From the NCBI GenBank assembly GCA_940337035.1, contig CALNHX010003632.1:1-64000 (forward strand): 64,000 nt of DNA, read 5' to 3'. The notes beneath the pieces were generated by a model. That model searched no databases. It saw nothing but the letters and a program-made list of their open reading frames with translations, and was not told the origin of the DNA. The translations under genes were made by a program, and so were the position numbers. The stretch is from Agriotes lineatus. Taxonomy: Eukaryota > Arthropoda > Insecta > Coleoptera > Elateridae. The stretch's first letter is position 1. Each line of letters begins with the position of its first letter. Positions 22,579 through 33,123 of this stretch are shown here, piece by piece.

Positions 22579-22841
22579 TGCAAGAAGGGGATAAGTAACA
22601 ATATGTAAATTTTGCAGGAGAGGCAAAATAATTTTCATTTTTTTAAAATTTATTTAGAGTTTGCATGGTGTGTAGATGTTAAAGTACAACCATTACCTCT
22701 GAATTAGACTGAAATATTCTTACAAATATGATAGCAATGGCCTAAAAATCATTCAAGGTGCTAGAATGGGATATGTCACAACTTTTGTTTTTACTATCGT
22801 TAATAAAGGTTATGTCAAATGCAAGAAGGGGATAAGTAACA
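22579..22841. repeat. E2 left subterminal GCAAGAAGGGGATAAGTAAC motifs
   Basis: Near-identical copies at 22579-22600 and 22819-22841, plus a weaker one near 22762 (AGAATGGGATATGTCAC). Confidence 0.75.
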
Positions 22842-23233
22842 TAAGACCTTTTTGTAGAACACTGAGTTTATTATTAATTTAATAAAAGTAGCTGTTAATT
22901 ACTAAAATGTGTTGCCTAAGGAGCATCAGCTAGAAGTTTACATAGTAAATTAGAACCTAGGTATAGGAACTATTGGAAAATGTTGTAGTGTTCTGTATAT
23001 ATATTTCAGGCTTCTTGGCCCTTCTTCAGTACATCATGTTCATATAAAAGGTACAAATAACATCTGTAGCAATGAGTCTCGAACTGTTAATTAGTAACGC
23101 AAATAACGAGTGTTTGCACAAGAGGTAATGATATAATCCTTCTTGCAATTGTTGTTATAGATTAGAACAGTTATTGTCAAAAGGTAAGAATTAAATGGAG
23201 CGTTGTAAAAAGAATCTTCAATTGGATGCAGTT

Positions 23234-23490
23234 ATGCAGAAAAGTACTATCCGACAAAAATTCGAAATTCGAGTTAGTACGCTTTTAATATACGTAAAGG
23301 TCAGTATTGTATTATGCTGAAACGTTCCAAGTGATATCTATATTCTAAAAACCTGATGGCAGCTTTGTGGACCAAGTGACATTTTTCTAACGGTGTTTAA
23401 CTATTTTGCAGAAAAGTACTAAATTACTTAGTACGCTTCTGCAAATTGCTCTGAGTTTCAGTCCAATAATTTTGCAGAATAGTACCAACA
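23234..23490. repeat. E3 left subterminal TGCAGAAAAGTACTA motifs
   Basis: Copies at 23234 (in the terminus), 23407, an inverted TAGTACGCTTCTGCA at about 23429 and a variant at 23472. Right-end partners are at 28683 (GCAGAAAGGTACCA) and inverted at 28878-28893. Confidence 0.75.
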
Positions 23491-23898
23491 CAATTTCTTT
23501 TTGTGGCAATTTTTGAGGTTATGGTTACTTCTAAACGTCAAAAGTCGGTAAAAAGTTCTGTTACTTAAAAAGCTTATAAATAGTTTATTAAAATGCTAAT
23601 TCGAGGGAAGTTAATTGCGGAATTGGCTTTAAAAAACCACATAATAGTGAATTCAGTAGCCGTACCGGTAAATAATGCACAATCAACCTCTAATGTAATT
23701 GGAAATGTTTCTGTTAAGGAGGTAAGTTTTCACAAATTTGGCTTTCCTTGTGTATATTACTCAGCGTTTTTCTAATGCTGTCTCTACTGTTAAATTATTT
23801 TAGACTACCAATGCCGAGTGCATAGATAATGCAACAACAACTGAAGTAGGCGAAAATGTATCACAAATCACGGATCTCGACACTGGATTAACCATTAC

Positions 23899-26170
23899 TA
23901 AAGACCGGATTTGCAGGACGTTAAAAATGAAAATATAGGATAAATAAAAGGTTAAATAAAGTAGTGAAATAGGATGTAAAATTATGAAAACAGGAAATTA
24001 AAATATTACCTCCTAATTCAGGAAATTTAAAAAGCTGCTAATATAAAAATATACATTTATTTAAACTGTGCGACCATCAGCGTTACGGACAAAATAGTAC
24101 TTCTCCACATCCTAAATTAGGACAAATAGAACTATGAAAACAAAACATAAATTTCTTCAAACTTATTGATTTAACAAAATAAAATATATTGCTTGCTTGA
24201 GCATCCTAAAGTATAAGTTAGGAAAATAAAACTACGAAAACAAACAATATACATTTTGTTCAATGTACTAAAACTATGAAAATGAAAACAAAAAGTTAAC
24301 TTTATTTCAACTTAGTGGCGTAACAGACAAGATATTGTTCAAGATTTTCACTAGTGAAGTTGGTTCGTCTTTCAGTTAAAACAGTTTTGAACAAAGAGAA
24401 TATTGCAATGTTGTTAACATTTGGCACAATTTCTCCTGCATCTCCAGAAAGTACCTTACCGATATTAAGAATATCTTCATACCCTGGATTTAAGAAAGCA
24501 CTGTCAGTAGTTTTTGATAGGCAATTTTTGCAACTGCACCTGGTGCAGCACATAATGAAGATTTCACATTTTCAATAATCTCCAGAGATTCGGTTAGGGG
24601 TAACCCCACTCCTTCCAGTTTAGTGATACTCTCTACTAAAATATGGAAGTTTGCAGGTATGTAGGATAAGTCATTTTTTATATTTAAATTATTAAAATAC
24701 ACTTGAGCTTTCCTAATAGCTTCTGATTCTTTTCCATTGAATAACATGACAATCTGCAATTAAAGGTAATTCTAATTAAGTTTTTTACAATTATGCCAAA
24801 ATATAATATTCCTTACTGTTTTCACTTCATCAAAATAATCGGCATAAAAAGGCTGCCCTTAACCAGGAACACCTTCGAGTTATTACAGGAATGGGGGGTA
24901 AGAGTATATTAGGTAATTTTTCTTTGTACACTTCAATACGCAGAGGTGCTTTTATAAAGACCTTTTAACATTGGAGATCAATCCATTGATATCTTCGTAT
25001 TGAAGCCGTATTATTGCACACACTAGATTCAGGCCATGATTCAAGCACGTTAGGTGAATCATGTTAGAAGAAAATACTTTTAAATTGTTGCCACTTTTTA
25101 TCATATAGGGAGCATCATCCGTAAGCATCAATAGCACACGTTCATATTTTATACCGAGAGGCCAAAGAATCCCTGGGGAGTATAATAGTTTAATTTTAAA
25201 ATGATTAAAATTAAATTAAAATTGCTTACCTAATGATTCATTTACAAAACGTGAAACTGTGTTGCTATTAGTTCTATCTAAAGTTTTTGATGCCAGTAAT
25301 ATTGGTTTAGCTGGTTCTTCAAAAGACAACTTGCCTACCATTACATTTGTAACATTTCGACCTATTATGTCAGTTGTCTCATCAACCGCAAGCCAAATGC
25401 TGTGTTCACCAATAGCATCTCTAATTTGATTGATAGTCTAAAAAAAAACAAAAGCTCCTTAATATTTAATTCAATGGACGCTTTTACCTTCAATAAAAAT
25501 TTACATATAGTAGAGTTTACCTTTTCGTAACACTTGGGTAGGTAGTTCTTACGAAGTGTCGACTCTTGTTGAATTGTTCTACCACAGTATTTTTCTAAAA
25601 ACTCGTTAGTGGCTCTGATGTTAATTTAAACCAAGGCAAATTTGCTCCAATAAATGCACTGCACATGTCCATATAAAATTGACAATTACGGCTTTCTTGA
25701 GGTGGGGCATTAACAAGGGTTTTTTAACCCGTTCCTTGTGCGCAGTGCCATTTTCATGTTGTTGTAAATGGGCTACTTTAGTACATGAAAACTAAAATTG
25801 CCATTTATTTACTTCAACTACCTAGCAAATTTCTAATATAAAACTTACGACTTTCACACACGATTTGCAAAACACCATTCGGTTTTTTATTTCGGCGATT
25901 TGAAAACTGTCTTTATCTTTACATCCTGCTAACCATTTACTAAATTTTGTTTTAGTTTCAAATCCTATTTTAGGAATCTAGACACTCGTATTTAGGTTAC
26001 GTAAGAAGAGCTTTAGGATTGAATATGAAAATTTCATGATTTTAGGATTTTAGGACGATATAACCGGGTGGCAAATGAATTAATTTAATTGAAAACGTAT
26101 TTTTACTTCACTTTTAAGTGTCGGCCTAAAATAGAAACAAAAAGGCATTTTTCCTAAGATCCGGTCTTTA
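23899..26170 (-). mobile_element. hAT transposon, perfect 8-bp target duplication
   Basis: Termini TAAAGACCGGAT and ATCCGGTCTTTA (12 bp, perfect) with ACCATTAC duplicated at 23891-23898 and 26171-26178. It is 2272 bp, inserted in exon 2 of the E3 transposase. Short termini, an 8-bp duplication and the encoded protein fit hAT. Confidence 0.95.
24302..25985 (-). pseudogene. hAT transposase with BED-like finger, degraded
   Basis: Minus strand, several exons. The N-terminal piece (25985 to about 25850) has FSKWLAGCKDKDSF and FCKSCVK. The next (about 25790-25520) has CTKVAHLQQHENGTAHKE, completing a C-C-H-H finger, and NLPWFKLTSEP. The middle (25137-24952) has LTDDAPYMIKSG and MIHLTCLNHGLNLV, the catalytic-Asp/insertion region of this hAT family. 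The C-terminal piece (24553-24302) has RRTNFTSENLEQYL, the dimerisation end. GT..AG boundaries separate some pieces, but frameshifts and stops (for example near 24880 and 25610) prevent a full reading. Confidence 0.8.
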
Positions 26171-29100
26171 ACCATTACTAATACATGCACATCAGGCAGC
26201 ATCGATAACCAAGAGCTTTCGTAAGTGTTCCCTTATTGTAGCATTTCTTAATAAATTATACCTGATGTAAGCAAATAGTGCTAGACGTCCACAAATTACA
26301 ACAAAATATTGTTGTCGTAATTTAATAAATAGGGAAAATACTGGTATAACAGTGACCTATTAATAATTTATATATCCGCACAAAAAGAAAGTTTTACAGC
26401 TGCTCTTATGTGCTTAATAAAATTTAGTTTACTTTTTTAGGCATAGAGATCCTCGAAGTGAACATTTCGAAATTCCGTGTACCATTACTAGCGTTGAAAA
26501 ACCTACAGCCAGCAGTTATTTTTTCGAAGATAATAGTGAACCGGATTATTCCGATTTGGGCCCAAGTTTTTCTCCCGGTGAAGAAGCTGACGATATATCT
26601 AGTTCCAATAGTGAAATAGTGAAATTAGATAAACAGCAAAATGACGATTCAATATCTGGCCCTAGTCATACTTTACCAAACGATGGCAATTTAGCAAAAA
26701 ACGACGATAATCCAGAAAAACATGTGGCTAACCCTAGACCCAAGAAAGAGAGAAAACGAAAGATGGCGCAGACAAGAGTAGAAATGAAGAACAAATACAA
26801 GAATAAAAAATATATAACACACAAAGGAATTATAAAAGAAGCAAAATCTTTTATTAATTTTGAATGTAAGTGTCCATTACGTTGCATGGAAAAGATAACA
26901 GAAGAAGAAAGGCGGGGGGAGTTTGAAAAGTTCTGGGAATTAGGTTCCTACGAAGCACAAGCATTATATATTGTTTCGTGTGTTACTGAATACAAGAAAA
27001 AAAGAATTTTTTCTGAAAAAACACCTGAACTTCGACAGTATTCAAGAAAATTTTATTTAAATAAAATATTAATATGCAAGAATATGTTCATGGGAACTCT
27101 TCAAATCAACACTAGAAGAATTAATACAGCTTTAGTTAAACTGAGAACTGGAAGTATGGTTGATCGCAGGGGATTGCTGCAAGGTGGAGCAAACAAAATT
27201 CCAGATGAGAAAGTGCTTGAAGTAGTAAATCATATTAAAAAAATCCCGAAGTACAAATCCCACTATTGTCGTAAAAACTCAAATCAAGAATTTTTGCCTC
27301 CAGAGATGACTCTTGCAAAAATGTATAGCCTGTATGCTTCTGAAAATAAAAATCCAGTAAGTGTTTCTTCTTATAAAAAGCTATTTTATGAAAATTTCAA
27401 TTTAAAATTTAAGACCCTAAAAAAGGATACATGCAATACCTGCGATGTATTAGCTATAAAAATATCAAATAGTGTTGGTCTTGAGAGAACAAAATTAGAA
27501 GAAGACCAATCAAAGCATTTTTCACTCTGGAAAGAAGCACGTGATCTCATGAAAAATGATTTCAACAGAGCCAAAACTGAAAAAACTGTCCAATGCCTCA
27601 CCTTTGATTTAGAGAAAACTCTCCCCCTACCCAGAATTCCAACTAATATAATTTTTTATAAACGCCAGCTGTGGTTATATAACTGTGGAATTCATGCAGC
27701 AAAAGAAGATAGAGGTTTTTGTTACGTCTGGCTAGAAGGTGGCGCTGGAAGGGGGGCGCAGGAAGTTGGATCTTGCTTAATAAAACACGTAATGGAAAAT
27801 GTGAAAGACGATGTGACTGAATTAATTTTATGGTCAGATTCCTGTGGAGGGCAAAGCAGGAACATAAAGATCGTTTTGCTACTAAAATGTATTTTACAAA
27901 TGAAGACTTCAATTTAAAAAAATTGTCATAGATTTCTTGTTCCTGGGCATAGCTTTTTACCGAATGATACGGATTTTAGTGACATAGAAAGTGCTTTAAA
28001 GCATGCTCAGAGAATCTATCTTCCTGACGATTATATGCAAATAATGACATCTTGTCGTAAAAAGAAGCCACTGGTAGTCTGTGCAATGAAATCGGAAAAA
28101 TTTTTTGGTACATCAAACCTTGAGAAAATGATTACGAACAGAAAGATATCAGTAAATAAGACAAAAATTAATTGGTTGCAATTTAGGGAAGTTACTGTGT
28201 GCTCTGATAATCCATACTCGATTTTCGTCAAATCAAATTTTAGTGATGATCCAGAAGAAATCAATGTTAAACCTCGAACATCGGGTCGCGTATCTTCTAA
28301 TTTCAAAAACAAACTATTTCTTTTGTGGCCTGACGGAAAAGCAGTTTCTCAGCCAAAACTAGACGATATCAAATCCACCATGCCTTTAATTCCAGGTGAC
28401 GCAAAGCAATTTTATAAGAAATTAGTAGCAAGTGATGAAATAGAAGACGACTTAGAAGGGTTTGGAGTAGGGCTAGATTTTGATTTAGAAGATGCGTCTG
28501 AAGGGGTTTTAAATAATAACTGAAGCGTTTATCGCTTTCCATATGCTTATACCAATTTTTGGAACAAGTTATTTTATAATAATTATCTATTTTGTTTGAA
28601 GGTTTGTGTTATTTCTGTTGTTTGATCTTTAAAAATAAAAGTTATTACCACTTACTTTTCTTTTATTGTGTATTATGGATTTTGCAGAAAGGTACCAAGT
28701 GCAAAAAAATTTTTTTTTCAAAAACGGTAAAATTTATTAAAATACTATTTCAACAACAAGACACTGTTACAGACGTCAGAACATTGACATATAGTAGATA
28801 TTAGCCCTACGAACTATGAATTATCAACAGAGTGAAAACTTTAGACTTAAATATCGCAAAATCAAGAAATTGATGCTTAGTACTTTTCTGCATAACTACG
28901 TCCAATTGTTAAAATAAAGATTTATTTATATTCTGTGATGTAGTCGTAACGTTCCATTACACAAATATCTTTAAGAAGTTCCCATTTAGGTGCACAGTAA
29001 TAAGTAACAATTGTGAGTTTTCCGAGGGGAATTAAAATGTTGATTGAGGCTTAAAATTGTTAATATCAATGAGGTGGCTCATCATGGAATGATATTTATG

Positions 29101-29499
29101 TAAGATCTTCTAGTAAAAACTTTTCCTTTCCATATTTGATTCATGTGGTTATTTTATGTGGAAAGAATATATTTTGAGAAGATTTTAATTACTGTTTTAT
29201 TTGATTGAAAAACTCCATTTTGAAATTTGTAAAGGCGGATAATATACGTGGAAAGCAGGAAGAATTTATTGAATAAAAACTGAGTTGATTAGCGTTTGCT
29301 ATTAAAGTCCAAACAAAAGGAAATATTTTGAACAATAAAAGCAAAAAAACACAAGTAAATATTCTAAAACTTAACCAGACAAAAAACATAAACACAAGTA
29401 AATATTCTTAACAAAAAATCTTAACATAACAAGAAAAAGAAAAATAAACGCAAAATAATAGTATTAACAAGAAAATAAAAAATCCTAAACGGTTTATTA

Positions 29500-31504
29500 A
29501 TCGGAATCACTAGAGTTATCATCAGTTACCTCTGAATCTACATGTTCTGATGTACATTTATTCGATTTAAGAGAGTGGTAGAAAGGCATTTCATTTTTTG
29601 GTACATATTCCTCGGCAAGTTGCATAACATTTTGATATTTCAAATCTTTTAGAGGCAAATTACCTTAGTAACAGTTTTGTATAAGATTTAAATTAGGATT
29701 TGCATTATTTTTCAACACAGTAAAATGAGTGGTGACAGTAGCAGCAGCAGAAGCACTACATTCAACACTGTTCGAATTTTTTGTATATTTGAAAATACGA
29801 TACGAGGTAATCAAAAACTTTTGCTTAGAACTAGCTTTTGGAATTGAAGTAAATAAAATTTTTAAATGCTCAACATAATTAAACAGCATCATTTGATTAA
29901 CAGGTATAACATGAAATGCTTTGGAAGCTGACTTTACTATGTTCATATATTCTTGTGGCAAAAAAACTCTATCAATACGGCGTTTCTTCTTTTCTATTAT
30001 GCCAAAGTAGCGATCGCACGGTAAAAAGCTGTGCCCTGGCTCAGGGAAACGATGTACTATTGAATTAAACCTTCCTGTATAACACAAGGTAAATAAAAAT
30101 CTAACCAAAGTGTTGTTTTTGTTCTGAGCACAACAGTTATCACTAAACAAATACAGAACTTTCATATTTGGGCTCAGAATATTGTCAATGTAATATTGTA
30201 AAAAACTTAACACATCATTTGCTCCTTTTTTCGCAATAGTTTCGTCATACATGAAAAAATGCCCCGTCTTATTTTTAGTGGAATGAATGCAAAAATTATG
30301 TACCCACAACTGGCGTAAGTAAAAAGCATCCCCAGAGGGTACTTTTGGGAGTGGCATATTTTGCTGGAAGTCGAAACACAAAAGATTAATTTCTTCGTTT
30401 TCTTCTGCTTCCTTTGACTTCTCCTTCAAGTCTTTGTAGAACCATTCAGCTTTCATAATGTGTATTTTTTTGCGTTTCACAAGCCGTCTTTTCTTCTTCT
30501 GCATCAGCGCTTTGAATCTTGTTATTTAGTATGTCACATTTTTTGCAAGTGTCTTTGCGTGCCGTACCAAAACTGAGTTTTCACGAAAATATCTTCCGTA
30601 AAAATCGTAAGATATATTTGGTTTATAAGCAATACTGTTCTGTTTCAATTTATACATTTCCGGTTCAAACTTTTTGAGGTACAACTCATACATGATTGAA
30701 ATATTTAAATCGCCTGATAAGTAATGTCTAGTACTTTTCTTACGTGAGTAATGGGAAACGCGTTTTGGAAAGCTATCGATGTGGGCGTGCACTCGCTTCT
30801 TTAAATCTTCGGAAATTAAATTAGGCCTATTTAAATGTCGGCCTCTTTTGTCCTCAACAGGTGTTATGTTAGTAGACAAGTGGCTTGAAATGCGCTCCAG
30901 ACGACTTTTCCCTATACCATGCAAAAGACATACGGCCATTTTGCAGACATTCAACTCAAATGCACCTTTTCTTAACTAGAAATCAGAATAAAGTATTGTT
31001 AGTAAACATTAAAAAGCTATAATTTAGTTTTATAACAAACTACCTTATACCTGTATGTATGACTCCGCATTTTTGTATATTTGGCATTTTTCCGACGTCT
31101 CGAAACAACACAAACTTGTATCAAACTTGATAAATACGAATCTTGTTTTTCTTGATCGGCAAGGTTATTAAAAGCAGTTAGTATTTCTTGTTTCTCTAGT
31201 GCTGAAAGTTTTGTTATACATTCCTTTGCACATTTACAATCACGGCCCTGCTTCCTTTCTGGTACTAATCTTCCTGTTGTCGTAGACTTATAACATTCAC
31301 CCTTAGCTCTTTTTCTTTATGAATATTTCTATTCCACTCCGCTACATTTCGTGGTTTTTTTCGCCCACGCTTTTCGACAACTTTCGCAACGTTATTTGTC
31401 GCGTTTTCTTCGCCGTCAAAATCAGATGATTCATCGCCTGATGGCTGAAAATCGCTGCCAGAACTTTCATATGGTTCACTAATATCACTGTCACTGCGAT
31501 TCAT
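29500..31504 (-). pseudogene. E2 transposase (DUF7869-type), frameshifted
   Basis: Starts ATG at 31504 with an acidic Ser/Asp-rich leader. A one-base shift near 31315 is followed by a frame reading CKCAKECITKLSALEK, the cysteine cluster also seen in E3. After a short intron (about 30975-31043) comes the block 30954-30590 with VSHYSRKKSTRHYLSGDLNI. A shift near 30590 exposes DTCKKCD. Another shift near 30450 returns to the long frame 30504-29665 with LCFDFQQNMPLPKVP, RQLWVHNFCIHS, FSDNCCAQNKN and FPEPGHSFLPCDR, the same catalytic blocks as E3. An acidic tail may continue to about 29500. At least three frameshifts make it older and more decayed than E3. Confidence 0.82.
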
Positions 31505-31653
31505 ATTATTAATTATAATATAATATTATGTTATTTTATATCCCTTCAGACTCCGCTAAAAACAATAAAGGCAGACAAGCGACAAGTTCACACCCGGATT
31601 AACAATGCACCAACTCTAACAAAGTGGTGTGATTTCTTGATGCAGGTGGTCAC

Positions 31654-31915
31654 GACTGCAGGAAGGGGATAAATCAGGCGGGGTTGGACCATGTAAAAAA
31701 AACAACGAATATGCGGCGCAAGAATGGGATAAGCTACGAGTAACATATCCCATTATTGCGCTAGTTTGTAGCAAGGGATAAGTGATTTTCTGTTATAGTT
31801 CGTTACCTATTAACCGCACGTATCTCGTATTTGCACCAGACAAAAAGACCATATTTTAAAACCTATTTCTGCAATTATCTCATTTTTTCAAATTATGTTA
31901 CATATCCCCGTCTTG
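31654..31915. repeat. E2 right subterminal motif cluster
   Basis: Variants of the left-end motif at about 31656 and 31716, an inverted one at 31743-31761, one at 31778, and an inverted one at 31897-31916 (GTTACATATCCCCGTCTTGC). Confidence 0.7.
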
Positions 31916-32154
31916 CACCACAGTCTTCAATTTGCCCCGCATTCTGCAGTTTTTCCAATTAATTATTAATAAAACATAATTATTTTTTCATTTAACACTT
32001 TTAGATTAGAAGTTACTTGAGGATTTCTTGCAACTGGAGAAATATTTAGATCTCTAATGTATGGTTGTCGTATCCATGAGTTTACCATTTCACGCTTCAT
32101 ACCGTTATTATCCGAAGTACTTATTAAACGATAGTAGTATGAAGACACCACTAA

Positions 32155-32690
32155 TTGGATTAAGTGTTCAATTAAATTAATCGAGGCTCGATTAAATTAA
32201 TCGGTTGATTGACAGGTGCTCCAATTAAACCGCGGATTGATCTAATTAATTTCGCGGAATGATCTAATTAATCACATATGAAGTTTGATATGTAATTTAC
32301 ATATGTGCTACTGATTAAATTACGCATTAGATTTTTTAATTTGCTTCTGGAATTACACGGCGGCCATCTTGGTTTTCTGGCGCGAATATTTGAATTTAAA
32401 TATTTCAGATTTTTTTCTAAGTTCGAGTTTTTGAATTTAAACTTCCCGGGTGTCGGACATCTTGGTTTGTGCGCGCGCACCTCTAGCGTATTTTCAAATT
32501 TGCTAAGCGCCCATTTTTGAATTTGATTACTCGCCTCGTTGACATCTCTCTCTCTCGCTGTTGTACTCTCTCGCTCGAATTTATTTAATTTAAAAAAGCT
32601 GCTCGTCACGGCTGCTGGTCGGATTTGAACCGACGAGTTTTGCATTTGTAGGCCGAGGTCTTAACCAACTGAGCTGACGAAGCGCTCGAG
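32155..32690 (+). repeat. Polinton left terminal inverted repeat
   Basis: Matches the complement of 47005-47515. Shared landmarks are AATTAAACCGCG, GTGCTACTGATTAAATTACG, AACTTCCCGGGTGTC and a GCGCGCGCAC..TCTAGCG block, then a T run and a tRNA-like unit at the inner end. Several indels. The outermost 40-60 bases are uncertain. Confidence 0.85.
32610..32683 (-). ncRNA. tRNA-like Pol III unit in left inverted repeat
   Basis: On the minus strand, a D-arm/A-box-like AGCTCAGTTGG and a perfect T-arm GTCGG-TTCAAAT-CCGAC (B-box-like). The 3' end is followed after a few bases by six T (32592-32597 on the plus strand read as A). The anticodon stem does not pair and the acceptor pairs only partly, so this is a degenerate or non-decoding tRNA-like RNA. 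It reads outward to the element end. Confidence 0.5.
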
Positions 32691-33123
32691 GTTTTAGGAA
32701 TTAATCATGGTCACTAGCGAAGTAAGCATAATTTAATACATTTTAAATGTTATTTTCGATTGAAATTTAATCGTCAGATCGTATCCTTTTGAAATATTAT
32801 AGTTCTGTAATTTTTAAAAAATTAATTGGACGTAGTTGATGTTATACTAATAAAAGAAAATGTATTTAACAAATCAGTCACAGGCCGCTTGTTTATTTCG
32901 AGCGAGACCTGAGTTGACGTCATGGCTAGATTTCTCTTTTGGCAATGCATTATGGTTGATACATTTTGCGTCTACACCGATGCGTCTCGGTAGCGATCGG
33001 AAATCCTCGGCATTTACGACAATATATACAGAGGCGGATCGTGAAGAGGTCCTTCTCGATCAGTCCGTACGAGTGCTTCCTTTTCGCTGTGTTAGAAAGT
33101 GCTTTTGTGCCCGCGCGTCCAAG

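Larger units (their letters stand above)
23593..28523 (+). pseudogene. E3 transposase (DUF7869-type), three exons, one stop and a hAT insertion
   Basis: Exon 1 23593-23721 (donor GTAAGT), exon 2 23804-26220 (broken by the hAT at 23899), exon 3 from 26442 to a TAA ending at 28523. All junctions keep frame, and the sequence flanking the hAT joins in frame when the insert and one target copy are ignored. Features: acidic Ser-rich N-terminus; Lys/Arg-rich segment; CKCPLRCM cysteine cluster; KKDTCNTCD finger; LTFDLEKTLPLPRIP (first Asp); RQLWLYNCGIH; ILWSDSCGGQSRN (second Asp); LVPGHSFLPND. A single in-frame TAA at 27915-27917 interrupts the core between the last two blocks. The 3' block (28035-28523) then continues in the same frame. 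Apart from the hAT and that stop the gene looks complete, about 700 residues, pointing to fairly recent activity. Confidence 0.85.
23224..28903 (+). mobile_element. E3: DNA transposon nested in E2, AATT target
   Basis: Inverted ends GGATGCAGTTATGCAGAAAA (left) and, in complement, GGACGTAGTTATGCAGAAAA (right), 27 bp with two mismatches, flanked by AATT at 23220-23223 and 28904-28907. It is 5680 bp including a 2.28-kb hAT insertion, so about 3.4 kb originally. It encodes one plus-strand transposase. It lies in the non-coding arm of E2 downstream of the E2 gene. Confidence 0.85.
22447..31956 (-). mobile_element. E2: DNA transposon (E1/E3 superfamily) carrying E3
   Basis: Inverted ends GGCTAAACTGCAGAATCCGG (left) and, in complement, GGAAAAACTGCAGAATGCGG (right). 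They are flanked by AACT (22443-22446) and AATT (31957-31960), compatible with a 4-bp AATT duplication with one change; TTAA one base further out is an alternative reading. Without E3 it is about 3.8 kb and has one transposase gene on the minus strand. Subterminal motif GCAAGAAGGGGATAAGTAAC recurs at both ends. Confidence 0.75.
22105..32131 (+). pseudogene. PIF/Harbinger transposase, two exons split by a nest of transposons
   Basis: Exon 1 (22105-22419) encodes an N-terminal WARPWLQKRM, the usual R-R-x-R-W-W-V-R-P-W start, then in a +1-shifted frame EDPKSYRHFSRLDEEQF, a typical Harbinger block. The intron donor is GTAAGTAG at 22420. The acceptor TTTTAG ends at 32004. Exon 2 (32005-32131) reads LEVTLRFLATGEIFRSL if one missing T is allowed, then RIHEFTISR. 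At least two indels plus stops make it dead. Everything between is the E2 insertion, so the natural intron was under 100 bp. The catalytic DDE part is missing; the gene is cut off about 25 bp before the Polinton repeat starts. Confidence 0.85.

Noticed and set aside
22443..31963. TTAA target duplication and Kolobok/piggyBac assignment for E2
   Set aside because: TTAA can be read just outside the ends, but E1 (ATAT) and E3 (AATT) fit a 4-bp duplication next to GG ends better, and the protein lacks piggyBac or THAP features. Not fully excluded.
32268..32645. 125-codon minus-strand frame in the Polinton left repeat
   Set aside because: It runs through the tRNA-like unit and the inverted repeat, and the right repeat does not keep the frame.
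32860..33123. Upstream extension of polB exon 1
   Set aside because: Open but with a poor start context; the ATG at 33124 has AAGATGG and heads the conserved-looking part.
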